Shown here: positions 32,909 to 45,100 of the stretch, in pieces
Numbering within the stretch: position 1 is the stretch's first letter
Layout of the letters: each line of letters starts with the position of its first letter
Assembly (NCBI RefSeq): GCF_902167145.1
Contig: NC_050098.1
Location: 36,946,501-37,010,500 of the forward strand
Length of the DNA stretch: 64,000 nucleotides
From: Zea mays
Taxonomy: Eukaryota > Streptophyta > Magnoliopsida > Poales > Poaceae
Direction of reading: 5' to 3'
Notes under the pieces: model-generated
Told to the model about the DNA's origin: nothing
The model's input: only the letters and a program-made list of their open reading frames with translations
Databases searched by the model: none
Position numbers and translations under genes: made by a program

Positions 32909-35900
32909 TTGCAGGTTTATGCATCCGGGGGTTCAAGCTGGATTATCGACAACGGATGCACAAACCATATGACGGGGGAGAAGAAGATGTTCACCTCCTA
33001 CGTCAAAAACAAGGATTCCCAAGATTCAATAATATTCGGTGATGGGAACCAAGGCAAGGTAAAAGGGTTAGGTAAAATTGCTATTTCATTTGAGCACTCT
33101 ATTTCTAATGTGTTTTTAGTTGAGTCGCTTGGATATAATTTGTTATCTGTTAGTCAATTATGCAAAATGGGATATTAATTGTCTATTTACAAATGTAGAT
33201 GTGTCTGTCTTTAGAAGATGTGATGGTTCACTGGCTTTTAAGGGTGTACTAGACGGCAAACTTTATTTGGTTGATTTTGCAAAAGAAGAGGCCGGTCTAG
33301 ATGCATGCTTAATTGCTAAGACTTGCATGGGCTGGCTGTGGCATCGCCGCTTAGCACATGTGGGGATGAAGAACCTCCACAAGCTTCTAAAGGGAGAACA
33401 CGTGATAGGTCTAACTAATGTACATTTCGAAAAAGATAGACCTTGTGCAGCTTGTCAAGCAGGGAAACAGGTGGGAGGCTCTCATCACACCAAAAATGTG
33501 ATGACCACATCAAGACCCTTGGAGATGCTTCATATGGACCTCTTCGGACCCGTCGCCTATCTAAGTATAGGAGGAAGTAAGTATGGTCTTGTTATAGTTG
33601 ATGATTTTTCCCGCTTCACTTGGGTATTCTTTTTGCAGGATAAATCTGAAACCCAAGGGACCCTCAAGCGCTTCCTCAGGAGAGCTCAAAATGAGTTTGA
33701 GCTCAAGGTGAAGAAGATAAGGAGCGACAACGTGTCCGAGTTCAAGAACCTTCAAGTGGAGGAGTTCCTTGTGGAGGAGGGGATCAAGCACGAGTTCTCC
33801 GCTCCCTACACACCTCAGCAAAATGGTGTGGTAGAGAGGAAGAACAGGACGCTCATCGATATGGCGAGGACTATGCTTGGAGAGTTCAAGACCCCCGAGC
33901 GTTTTTGGTCGGAAGCCGTGAACACGGCTTGCCACGCCATCAACAGGGTCTATCTTCACCGCCTCCTCAGAAAGACTTCATATGAGCTGCTAACTGGTAA
34001 CAAACCCAATGTGTCTTATTTTCGTGTATTTGGGAGCAAGTGTTATATTCTTGTGAAGAAAGGTAGAACTTCTAAATTTGCTCCCAAAGCTGTAGAAGGG
34101 TTTTTATTAGGTTATGACTCAAATACAAAGGCGTATAGGGTCTTCAACAAATCATCGGGTTTGGTTGAAGTCTCTAGCGATGTTGTATTTGATGAGACTA
34201 ATGGCTCTCCAAGAGAGCAAGTTGTTGATCTTGATGATGTAGATGAAGAAGATGTTCCAACGGCCGCAATGCGCACCATGGCGATTGGCAATGTGCGACC
34301 ACAGGAACAATTGGAGCAAGATCAACCATCTTCCTCAACTATGGTGCATCCCCCAACCCAAGATGACGAACAGGTACCTCAAGTGGAGGCGCATGATCAA
34401 GGGGGAGCACAGGATGTTCAAGTAGAAGAGGAAGAAGCACCTCAGGCACCTCTAACCCAAGTTCGAGCGACGGTCCAAAGGGATCATCCTGTCGACCAAA
34501 TATTGGGTGATATTAGCAAGGGAGTAACTACTCGTTCAAGATTAGTTAATTTTTGTGAGCATTACTCTTTTGTCTCTTCTATTGAGCCTTTCAGGGTAGA
34601 AGAGGCCTTGCTAGATCCGGACTGGGTATTGGCCATGCAGGAGGAACTCAACAACTTCAAACGCAATGAAGTTTGGACACTGGTGCCTCGTCCCGAGCAA
34701 AATGTTGTGGGAACCAAATGGGTGTTCCGCAACAAACAGGACGAGCACGGGGTGGTGACGAGGAATAAGGCTCGACTTGTGGCAAAAGGTTATGCCCAAG
34801 TCGCAGGTTTGGACTTTGAGGAGACTTTTGTTCCTGTGGCTAGGCTAGAGTCCATTCGTATTTTGCTAGCATATGCCGCTCACCATTCTTTCAGGTTGTA
34901 CCAAATGGATGTGAAGAGCGCTTTCCTCAATGGGCCAATCAAGGAGGAGGTGTACGTAGAGAAACCCCCTGGCTTCGAGGATGAACGGTACCCCAACCAC
35001 GTGTGTAAGCTCTCTAAGGCGCTCTATGGACTTAAGCAAGCCCCAAGAGCATGGTATGAATGCCTTAGAGATTTTCTAATTGCTAATGCTTTCAAGGTTG
35101 GGAAAGCCGACCCAACTCTGTTCACTAAGACTTGTGACGGTGATCTTTTTGTGTGCCAAATTTATGTCGATGACATAATATTTGGTTCTACTAATAAAAA
35201 GTCTTGTGAGGAGTTTAACAGGGTGATGACGCAGAAATTCGAGATGTCGATGATGGGCGAGTTGAACTACTTCCTTGGGTTCCAAGTGAAGCAACTCAAG
35301 GACGGCACCTTCATCTCTCAAACGAAGTACACGCAAGACTTGCTGAAGCGGTTTGGGATGAAGGACGCCAAGCCCGCAAAGACTCCAATGGGAACCGACG
35401 GACACACCGACCTCAACAAAGGAGGTAAGTCCGTTGATCAAAAAGCATACTGGTCTATGATAGGGTCTTTACTTTATTTGTGTGCTAGTAGACCGGATAT
35501 TATGCTTAGCGTATGCATGTGTGCTAGATTTCAATCCGATCCTAAGGAGTGTCACTTAGTGGCTGTGAAGCGAATTCTTCGATATTTAGTCGCTACGCCG
35601 TGCTTCGGGATCTGGTATCCAAAGGGGTCTAACTTTGACTTGATTGGATATTCAGATTCCGACTATGCTGGATGTAAGGTCGATAGGAAGAGTACATCGG
35701 GGACGTGCCAATTCTTAGGAAGGTCCCTGGTGTCGTGGAATTCTAAGAAACAAACTTCCGTTGCCCTATCCACCGCTGAGGCCGAGTACGTTGCCGCAGG
35801 ATAGTGTTGTGCGCAACTACTTTGGATGAGGCAAACCCTTCGGGACTTTGGCTACAATCTGAGCAAAGTCCCACTCCTATGTGACAATGAGAGTGCTATC

Positions 35901-36116
35901 CGAATAGCGGAAAATCCTGTTGAGCACAGCCGCACAAAGCACATTGACATCAGGCATCACTTTTGGAGAGACCACCAGCAAAAGGGAGATATTGAAGTGT
36001 TTCATGTTAGCATCGAGAACCAGCTAGCCGATATCTTCACTAAGCCTTTAGATGAAAAGACCTTTTGCAGGCTGCGTAGTGAGCTAAATGTCCTAGATTC
36101 GCGGAACTTGGATTGA
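32909..36116 (+). pseudogene. pol: Element D pol, one frameshift and one stop
   Basis: The frame opens after TTGCAG as in C, with protease, integrase, RT and RNase H in order. An extra T near 33176 creates a TAA and shifts the frame; reading continues in the next frame to 35804. There CAG of the RNase H region has become TAG (35802-35804), after which the frame runs on to 36116. The protease site is Asp-Asn-Gly (AAC at 32951-32953) instead of Asp-Ser-Gly. Integrase SDNGSEF reads SDNVSEF (33732-33734). YVDD of the RT is kept. No functional Pol is expected. Confidence 0.92.
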
Positions 36117-36906
36117 TTTATAGCATACATGTATTTATGCCTTTGATCATGTTCCTTATGCATTTTGTTGCTTACTATGGTGCTCAAATTGTACAATCAC
36201 TCCCCAGACCTCACAAGTCCTTGTGCAAGTGATGCACATATTTAAGGGGAGTTGTGCTACAACTTGACCCTTTGAGACTAACTGTTTCCTTGAGTTTGCT
36301 TGATTTAGTCTCAAAGGAGGTTTGGAAGGGAAAAGGTGGACTTGGACCATGAAAGACTTCCACTGCACTCCGATGAGAGGGTAACTTATTCCAAGTTCAC
36401 CTCATGTCCTCTTATTGCCTTTGTACTCTTATTTGAAGGTCTTGGTGAGGCAATGGGGTTTCAAGGCCAAGATTGATCCCGTTTTGGTGCTTGATGCCAA
36501 AGGGGGAGAAAGTAAAGGCCAAAGCAATAGATGGATCAGCTACCACTTGAGAAATTTTGAAAATAGTAGATTAAGAGCTTTTGGTTTGTCAAAACTCTTT
36601 TATTATCTCTTTTGTCAAAAGTTGGCTTCTTGTGGGGAGAAGTGTTGATTATGGGAAAAAGGGGGAGCTTTTGAAATCCTTGATCAATTTCATTTGGAAC
36701 ACCTCTATTTATGTCTCTACATGTGGATTTGACTTAGAGATAGGAAATTGAGTTTGATTTGCAAAAACAAACCAAGTGGTGGCAAAGAGTGATCCATATA
36801 TGCCAAAATTGATTCAAAACAACTTTTGGTTTTCATTTGCATTGATATTGCACTTGTTCTAGTTGCCTTATGTTGTGTTGGCATAAATCACCAAAAAGGG
36901 GGAGAT
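36117..36906 (+). other. Element D 3' non-coding region with polypurine tracts
   Basis: Closely follows the same region in element C and has no reading frame of note. Polypurine motifs occur near 36243, 36500 and 36658. The terminal tract AAAAAGGGGGAGAT ends at 36906, next to the LTR. Confidence 0.8.
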
Positions 36907-38110
36907 TGAAAGGGAAATGTGCCCTTGGGCCATTTCTAAGTATTTTGGTGATTGAGTGCCAACACAAGTGTCTTTGTGTTAATCTATGTAAAATGGTGGA
37001 CAAAGTGCAAATCATATCAAAAGGTATGTTTCTAGACTTAGTACATTGTTTTATGGACTAATGTATTGTGTCTAAGTGCTGGAAACAGGAAAGATTGAAT
37101 TGGAAATGTCTTGGCTCGAGCAGCCAAGACTCTGCCCAGTCTGGGAGCACCGGATAGTGTCCGGTGCGCCAGGCTGGCTCGAGCGAATTGGCCGCTCTCG
37201 GGAATTCATCGGCGACATACGGCTATAATTCACCAGACTGTCTGGTGTGCACCGGACTGTTCGGTGAGCCAACGGTCGGCCGGGCCAACGGTCGGCTGCG
37301 CGATCTGCGCAAGACACGTGGCCAAGCCAACGGTCGGGAGGGGGCACCGGACTGTCCGGTGCGCCAACGGCTCCCAGGCGCCAACGGTCGACTACGCTAC
37401 AAAAGGAAAGAAATCCACACCGGACAGTGTCCGATGTGCACCGGACTGTCCGGTGCGCCATGCGGCAGAAGGCAAGATTTGCCTTCCAGGATTGCTCTCA
37501 ACGGCTCCTAGCTGCCTTGGGGCTATAAAAGGGACCCCTAGGCGCATGGAGGAGAAAACCAAGCATTCCTTGAGCACTCTTGATCACTCACACTTCATCC
37601 TTGCGCACTTGTTCGACATTCTAGTGATTTAAGCTCCGTTCTAGTGTGCTAGTCTCTTGAGCTTAAGTCTGGGTCTTGTGTGTGTGCTTTTGCTGTGATC
37701 TTAGTGTCTTGTGTGAGTTACTAATCCCTCCCTTGCTCTGTGCTTCTTTGTGAACTTCAAGTGTAAGGGCGAGAGGCTCCAAGTTGTGGAGATTCCTCGC
37801 GAACGGGATTAAGAAAAGCAAGCAAAACACCGTGGTATTCAAGTGGGTCTTTGGACCGCTTGAGAGGGATTGATTGCAACCCTCGTCCGTTGGGACGCCA
37901 CAACGTGGAGTAGGCAAGCGTTGGTCTTGGCCGAACCATGGGATAACCACCGTGCCATCTCTGTGATTGATCTCTTATTGGTTATTGGGTTTTGTCGAAA
38001 ACTCCTCTCTAGCCACTTGGCGGTTATTGCGCTAACACTTAACCAAGTTTCTGTGGCTTAAGTTTTAAGTGTTACAGGATCACCTATTCACCCCCCTCTA
38101 GGTGCTCTCA
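36907..38110 (+). repeat. 3' LTR of element D
   Basis: TGAAAGGGAAATGTGCCC to GGTGCTCTCA, 1204 bp, with the TATAAAAG box at 37524-37531. The target duplication GAAAC follows. Confidence 0.94.
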
Positions 38111-39406
38111 GAAACCTATGCACCCGTAGCTAGGCTTGAGTCAATTCGCATTTTACTTGCCTATGCTACTTACCATGGCTTCAAGCTTTATCAAATGGAC
38201 GTGAAAAGTGCCTTCCTCAACGGACCAATCAAGGAAGAGGTCTATATTGAGCAACCTCCCGGCTTTGAAAATAGTGAGTATCCTAACCATGTGTATAAAC
38301 TCTCTAAGGCTCTTTATGGGCTCAAACAAGCCCCAAGAGCATGGTATGAATGCCTAAGAGATTTTCTTATCACTAATGGCTTCAAAGTCGGAAAAGCCGA
38401 TCCTACTTTGTTCACTAAAACTCTTAACAATGATTTCTTTGTATGCCAAATTTATGTTGATGATATTATATTTGGGTCTACTAACGAATCTACATGTGAA
38501 GAATTTAGTAGGATCATGACACAAAAATTCGAGATGTCAATGATGGGGGAGTTCAAGTACTTCTTAGGATTTCAAGTGAAGCAACTCCAAGAGGGCACCT
38601 TCATTAGCCAAACGAAGTATATTCAAGACATTCTAAGCAAGTTTGGGATGAAGGATGCCAAACCCATCAAGACACCCATGGGAACCAATGGGCATCTCGA
38701 CCTCGACACGGGAGGTAAATCCGTCGATCAAAAGGTATATCGGTCGATGATAGGCTCTTTACTCTATTTATGTGCATCTCGACCGGACATTATGCTTTCC
38801 GTATGCATGTGTGCAAGATTCCAAGCCAACCCTAAGGAAGCTCACCTTACGGCCGTAAAACGGATCTTGAGATATTTAGTTCATACTCCTAAGTTTGGGC
38901 TTTGGTATCCTCGGGGATCCACATTTGATTTAATTGGTTATTCGGATGCCGATTGGGTGGGGTGTAAAATTAATAGAAAGAGCACATCGGGGACTTGCCA
39001 GTTCTTGGGAAGGTCCTTGGTGTCTTGGGCTTCAAAGAAGCAAAATTCCGTCGCTCTTTCTACCGCCGAAGCAGAGTATATTGCCGCAGGTAATTGTTGC
39101 GCACAATTGCTTTGGATGAGGCAAACTCTTAGGGACTATGGTTACAAATTAACCAAAATTCCTCTTCTATGTGATAATGAGAGTGCAATCCGCATGGCGG
39201 ATAATCCCGTTGAGCATAGCCGCACTAAACACATAGACATTCGGTATCATTTTCTAAGGGATCACCAACAAAAGGGAGATATCGAGGCCGCATATATTAA
39301 CACTAAAGATCAATTAGCCGATATCTTTACCAAGCCACTTGATGAACAAACCTTTAACAAACTTAGGCATGAGCTAAATATTCTTGATTCTAGGAATTTC
39401 TTTTGA
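38111..39406 (+). pseudogene. pol: Element A pol, piece 4 (RT and RNase H)
   Basis: Continues exactly where piece 3 stopped ([11 protein letters not shown]). It is open for 431 codons: RT with [10 protein letters not shown], then RNase H with GYSDADW, TAEAEY, DNESAI and an intact TKHIDIR. It ends ILDSRNFF. Asp is kept here in the motif where element E has Ala. The frame is open by chance of preservation, but it is separated from the rest of pol by 8.8 kb. Confidence 0.92.
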
Positions 39407-40221
39407 TGTCTTGCACATAGGTATACCTTTGATCATGTCTCTTTTATATGCTATGACTAATGTGTTTTCAAGTATATTTCAAACCAAGTCATAGGTGTAT
39501 TAAAAGGGAATTGGAGTCTTCGGCGAAGACAAAGGCTTCCACTCCACTCCATCACTCATCCTTCGCCGTCGCTCCGAGCAACTCTCCTACCTTGGTATAA
39601 TCTTCACTCATATTTTGTTTGCCAAAGGAGGAGAAAGTAGTTAGGAAAGGGCTTATATTTCACTCAAGTATCCGTTTTTGGCGATTCATGCCAAAGGGGG
39701 AGAAAGTATTAGCCCAAAGCAAAAGGACCGCAAGTATTAGCCCAAAGCAAAAGGACCGCACCACCACCTAATTTTAAATGATGTTTTCAAATTGGTATCT
39801 TATTGTGTTCAAAAGGGGGAAGTAGTCTTTTCAAAAATGGTATCTTAAAACCCTCTTGAACACTAAGAGGAGGATCTTATATAGGGGGGGTTTTGTTTAG
39901 TCAAAGGAAAAGCATTTGAAACAGGGGGAGAAAATTTCAAATCTTGAAAATGCTTCTCAAAATCTTATTCATTTACCTTTGACTATTTGCAAAAGACCTT
40001 TGAAAAGAATTTACAAAAGAATTTGCAAAAACAAAACATGTGGTGCAAGCGTGGTCCAAAATGTTGAGAATATAAAGAAACAATCCATGCATATCTTATG
40101 AAAATATTTATTGGTTCAATTCTTAGTAACCTTTGCACTTACATTTTGCAAACTAGTTCAATTATGCACTTCCATACTTGCTTTGGTTTGTGTTGGCATC
40201 AATCACCAAAAAAGGGGAGAT
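39407..40221 (+). other. Element A 3' non-coding region with polypurine tracts
   Basis: No gene is visible. Polypurine motifs recur (for example near 39693, 39816 and 39922). The terminal tract AAAAAAGGGGAGAT (40208-40221) abuts the LTR. A 28-bp direct duplication (39704-39731 and 39732-39759) includes AGCCCAAAGCAAAAGGACCG and is absent from element E. Confidence 0.8.
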
Positions 40222-41419
40222 TGAAAGGGAATTAGGCTGACACCTTTTTCCTAATTGATTTTGGTGGTTGAATTGCCCAACACAAATAATTGGACTAACT
40301 AGTTTGCTCTAGTCTATAAGTTCTACAGGTGCCAAAGGTTCACAATAAGCCAATAAAAAGACCAAGAAAAGGGTTCAAACAAAAGAGCAAAAGACCACCC
40401 GTAAGGCACCCTGGTCTGGCGCACCGGACTGTCCGGTGTGCCACCGGACAGTGTCCGGTGCACCAGGGCACTCGAGGCTGAACTCTTCACCTTCGGGAAA
40501 TTCAGAGGGCGCTTCGGTATAATTCACCGGACTGTCCGGTGAGTCACCGGACAATGTCTGGTGCACACCGGACTGTCCGGTGTGCCAGCGGAGCAACGGC
40601 TACTTCGCGCGCAACGGTCGACTGCAACGCATTAAATGCAACGTCTGCGCGCGCAGAGGTCAGAGGACGCGCAGTTGGCACACTGGATAGTCCACAGGAC
40701 CTGTCCGGTGCACCACCGGACAGCCCAGAGGCCCCACAAGTCAGAGCTCCAACGGTCGAACCCTAACGGTCTGCTGACGTGGCTGGCACACCGGACGGTG
40801 TCCGGTGCGCCATGCGACAGCACACTTCCAACGGCCATTTTTGGTTGTTGGGGCTATAAATACCCCAACCACCCCACATTCAATGGCATCCAAGTTTTCC
40901 CACTTCTACACCTTACAAGAGCTATAGCATTCAATACAAGACACACCAAAGTGATCAAATCCTCTCCCAATTCCACACAAAGCTTTAGTGATTAGTGAGA
41001 GAGATTTGTTGTGTTCATTTGAGCTCTTGCGCTTGGATTGCTTCTTTTTCTCATTTTTTCTTGTGATCAAACTCAATTGTAACCAAGGCAAGAGACACCA
41101 ATTGTGTGGTGGTCCTTGCGGGAACTTCGTGTTTCGTTTGATTGAGAAGAGAAGCTCACTCGGTCTAAGTGACCGTTTGAGAGAGGGAAAGGGTTGAAAG
41201 AGACCCGGTCTTCGTGACCACCTCAACGGGGAGTAGGTTTGCAAGAACCGAACCTCGGTAAAACAAATCAGCGTTTCTCGCTCTTTATTCGCTCACGATT
41301 TGTTTTGTGCCCTCTCTCTCGGACTCGTTATTATTTCTAACGCTAACCAGGCTTGTAGTTGTGATTAAGTTTGTAAATTTCAGATTCGCCCTATTCACCC
41401 CCCCTCTATGCGACTTTCA
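40222..41419 (+). repeat. 3' LTR of element A
   Basis: TGAAAGGGAATTAGGCTG to GCGACTTTCA, 1198 bp. The TATA box lies in the hairpin loop (arms 40843-40853 and 40863-40873, one mismatch). TCCAT follows at 41420-41424. Confidence 0.93.
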
Positions 41420-42154
41420 TCCATCGTATCTACAATATGTGAGGTAGAAGCTCTGACCCCTTTACCCTGCCACTTGAAAGCACTAAGCTCGGTTTAGGTG
41501 TTTAGAAAGCAATTTGAAGCAATCAAGTCTAAAAGATTAAGGAAAATAAGAAAAGCACTTTAGGCTTGAAATTGGGCATATTGCAAACCTCTATAAATAA
41601 AAAAGATAAATGTATGTTTCTAGCACTTAGTCATTCATTTTAGGTGCTAACAATGTTCATCTAAGTGCTAGGGAACTTCTCAAGTAGAGCAAAATGTAGT
41701 GAAGAAGTTTGGCTAAGCACGGCCAAACTTGGGCCAGTCTCGGCCTCACAGGACAGTCACCCAAGATGCGCTCAGGCGAATCATGACTACGCTTGGACGA
41801 GTCAGAGCTGCGCTCGGGCGAACCATGACTGTGTCTCCCACCGAGGTTGGCCTCGGGCGAATCGAAACTGCGTATCCTACCAAGGTTGGCTTCGGGCGTG
41901 TCATGACTGCCTCGGGCGAGTCGTGACTGCCTTGGGCAAGTTGTGGCCTTGGGCGAGCTGCCGCCTCAGGTGAGTTGTGGCCTTGGACGAGTCGGTGTTC
42001 CAAGCGACCAAAGGCGCACAACGATCGGCTCAGACGATGAAGGAAACCGATCGCTGATTGTTCAATATGATGCATGCAGACAGGGAAGGCTGGTTGATTC
42101 CCTAATGAAGAACCAACAACTACTAGGCTCCTTGCGGCTGTAAAAGGAACCCTG

Positions 42155-45100
42155 TGTAACACCCCTGGTGTTACTGTCACTAAAACTTGAGCATAACATC
42201 ATGAGCATTAGCATATCATGTGTTTGTTACACTTTGAGTGCATTCACTAGGTAAAAATTTCAAATAAGTTGTATTGATGTGACTTGTTATGTGTGAAACC
42301 CTAGGGTAGGGTACTTAACCCTAAACCAGGCTTAAGAGTGATAATAAAGCCCAAGCATGAGAAAACTTCAAAACTCATGAGAAATAATCATAAGATATCA
42401 CATTTAATGGACTTAAGTGGCACCCAAACCTTAGAAGTTCCAAAAACCCTAAAAAGACCCCTAGAAAACCCCAAATTAAAACCCTAGGGGGCTAAGTGTA
42501 AAATTTGTGCCCTTTTGGATCCAAGTGCAAAAACCAAGGTATTAGAATACCACAAGTCATATGGTTCACACCTTGGTGGAATTGCAAAGCAAATCATGGA
42601 AATTAGGCCTATTTGTAAAAAGGTGCCCTAGGAATCATGTGTGACTAAGTATGAAAACTAGTGAACAGGGCTGACTTTGGAACTCTATAGTTCTAAAAAT
42701 ACAAGGAATTTGCCTAGGGTCAACCCATCAAAGTTGTAGAACTATAATAGGAGAACAACTTTGCTTAAGTACTTAAGTCTTGGTATTGTACAAAATTAAG
42801 AGTTAAATGAGTTTGAAGTTTGGCTGTCAGGCTGAGAATCTGTGATGTTCAGAAAAACCAGTGGTATAGAACCAACTTCAGGATCGGTGGAGCTCGATTT
42901 AATGGGTAATTGACTAAGACCTTTGTAACAAGATTCAAGTTGGTTTATAGGGGAGTAACTTTGGTACAGTCATCTTCTCTGGTTGTTGTACAAAAAATTA
43001 AAGAAACAACAGCCCAAAGTTGCTCTGTCAGAACTATGTCGAGCTGTTGAAGTATTACTGAAAACTGAATTCAAGAACATGAATGGTCACAGTGGAATGG
43101 GGCTGAATTGGAAGCACCATATCTTTGATTCCATTCAGTTTTGGTCCAAGGATCCTATATTAAGTTTGAACACTGTTGTTCAGTGAACAATCTTTATTAA
43201 TGGAGATCACCTTGTTCTTAACACGAATCAAGAGAAAAGGAGGGTGAAAGGGGGTCGGTTCAGTAAAGCATTGAAGATCAGAACACTGAAATATCTGAAA
43301 AACAAGGACAAAGATTAGGGGCACTGTAGAATCGAATGTGTTCGAGTGATTTGGGGAAAGGATCGACCGCGGGGAGATAGCTTCGGATGTGTCACGATTT
43401 CGCGAACCTAGCCAGAGCCTGGCCGGAGATAATTCACCGGCGGTCACTGTGGCTCGGTCATTCCGCCGCTGTGTCGCTCATGCCTCGCTCCTCCCTCACT
43501 ATGTCTGTTCTTTACGTGGTAACCATGCACGAACAATGCAATCCGTAGCCGCGGACCGCTAGCCGGACCACCGCACCTATAAATAGCCCCGCCACCCACG
43601 GCGAGGTACTCACCACTCCATTAGTAAGCTCAGTTGAAGCAGAAATTCACGGAATCCTCTCCACCTCTCTTAAAATTAGTGGTGCACGGTGAATCAGTAG
43701 CCCTTTGTGACCGTGTAGCCCCAACATGACCTCCTAATTCCACCAGAATCTGTCGTGGCACCATTTTCCCCCTTCTTAGTCACTGGTGAGAAAAAATCCT
43801 CCGTGCTCCGTGGCCAGCCGTTTCCAGGTCTACTCCTGCTCTCCCTGATCATGTTTTAGCACCCATGCATACTCGTGATACTCATCGGCTCAATCATTTA
43901 TGCTTGACCATACTCAATCAACCGGAACGCTTGAGTTTGGTTCTGGTATTCACCGTCGCCATGGTCGTGCTAGGCCAAGGCCATAATAATCCAATTAAAG
44001 CTTGTTCTAGGTTTGTCTCGGGTCTGTGATGCTTACCCAATAGTTAATTTGGGCAGCCACCACCGATCTTGGCCGGTCCGAGCAACTAGGTGGTCGACGG
44101 CGTGCGCATCGCGGCCAGGGTCTGTTCTGGAGAAGAAATAGAAAGTTGAGGACCTTAGTGTAAAGTGTCAGTGAGACGCGTGAATAGTGTCGAGGACTGA
44201 TGTTCTGATTTTTGAACCGGTAGGGACATTTCTGCAAAACCAACAGCGCGGGCGCGCGCAGGGGCATTTTGCCTATCATGGGCCATCTCGGACTGAAATG
44301 AGTCCAATACTATTCATGCTTTTCCCTTTTCTTTTTTCTTACAGGATTAGAGAATTTCTAGAAAATTGTAGAAAAATGACAAAAATATGAGATAAATTTT
44401 GCTAGGCTCCTAAATTTCTATAGTATTTAATAAAAATAGTTTTATGATTTTTAGTCTAAATAAGGAATTATGAGTATTTAAAATAGCCAAAACCTAGACT
44501 CCTAGAATTTTAGAAATTGATTAATAACTCCAAAAATCACTAAACTTTTTGGATAAGCTTAAAATGATATTTAGAAGCCTTGGGTAAAGTTTGGCATGGT
44601 TTGGATAATGTTTGATACCTAAACCCCAAAACCCTAATCTTCTAGTGATGCCTGTCCTATGAACTACAGTACTGGCTCCAAAAAACCTAGTTTCCTGGAA
44701 TACCGTGAAGGAAAATTGTATTCAAGACCTAATATGATGTACTTTTATTATATTTGCATTTTCATAAGCATTACATGAGCATTCATGGTTATATATATGA
44801 TATATATAGAAAACGAAGAAGTAGAAGTTGAAGAAGGAAGAGCTACACCACCACCTGAAGACCCACATGCCGGGAACTGCTTTTATTTCGATATTTGTGG
44901 AGCAGAGCCCGACTCTCCTATAACACAAGGCAAGCCCCGGTGCATTTGCCACCTCCTTGCTATTTTAAAATCTTTCTCACTTGCTTGATGCATTAGGTGA
45001 TAGGAGTTGTGTGCTAAACACTTGCTGCATTTCCTTCCTTGGAAGATTGATTACCTTTCCTTGATCACCTGTTTTATGAAAAGGTTTTTCTTATGCTTAG

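Larger units (their letters stand above)
29293..38110 (+). mobile_element. Element D: Opie-like Sirevirus with broken pol
   Basis: This 8818-bp element lies inside the RT region of element A, with GAAAC at 29288-29292 and 38111-38115. The LTRs are 1168 and 1204 bp. They differ by roughly 25 substitutions (about 2 percent) and by two gaps in the palindrome zone. It is thus older than C. Gag is open but has lost a zinc-knuckle cysteine; pol has a frameshift and a nonsense codon. Confidence 0.95.
2720..41419 (+). mobile_element. Element A: old Ji-like Sirevirus (Copia), nested host of B, C and D
   Basis: The 5' LTR starts TGAAAGGGAATTAGGC at 2720 and the 3' LTR ends at 41419. The 5-bp duplication TCCAT flanks them (2715-2719 and 41420-41424), which proves the two distant LTRs belong to one insertion. 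Subtracting element B, element D and the 418-bp LTR piece leaves about 9.1 kb, close to the 9.5 kb of element E. Order: LTR, Met-tRNA primer site, broken gag, pol in four pieces, polypurine-rich 3' region, LTR. Gag and pol carry shifts and stops, so A is dead. It must predate B, C and D. Confidence 0.93.
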
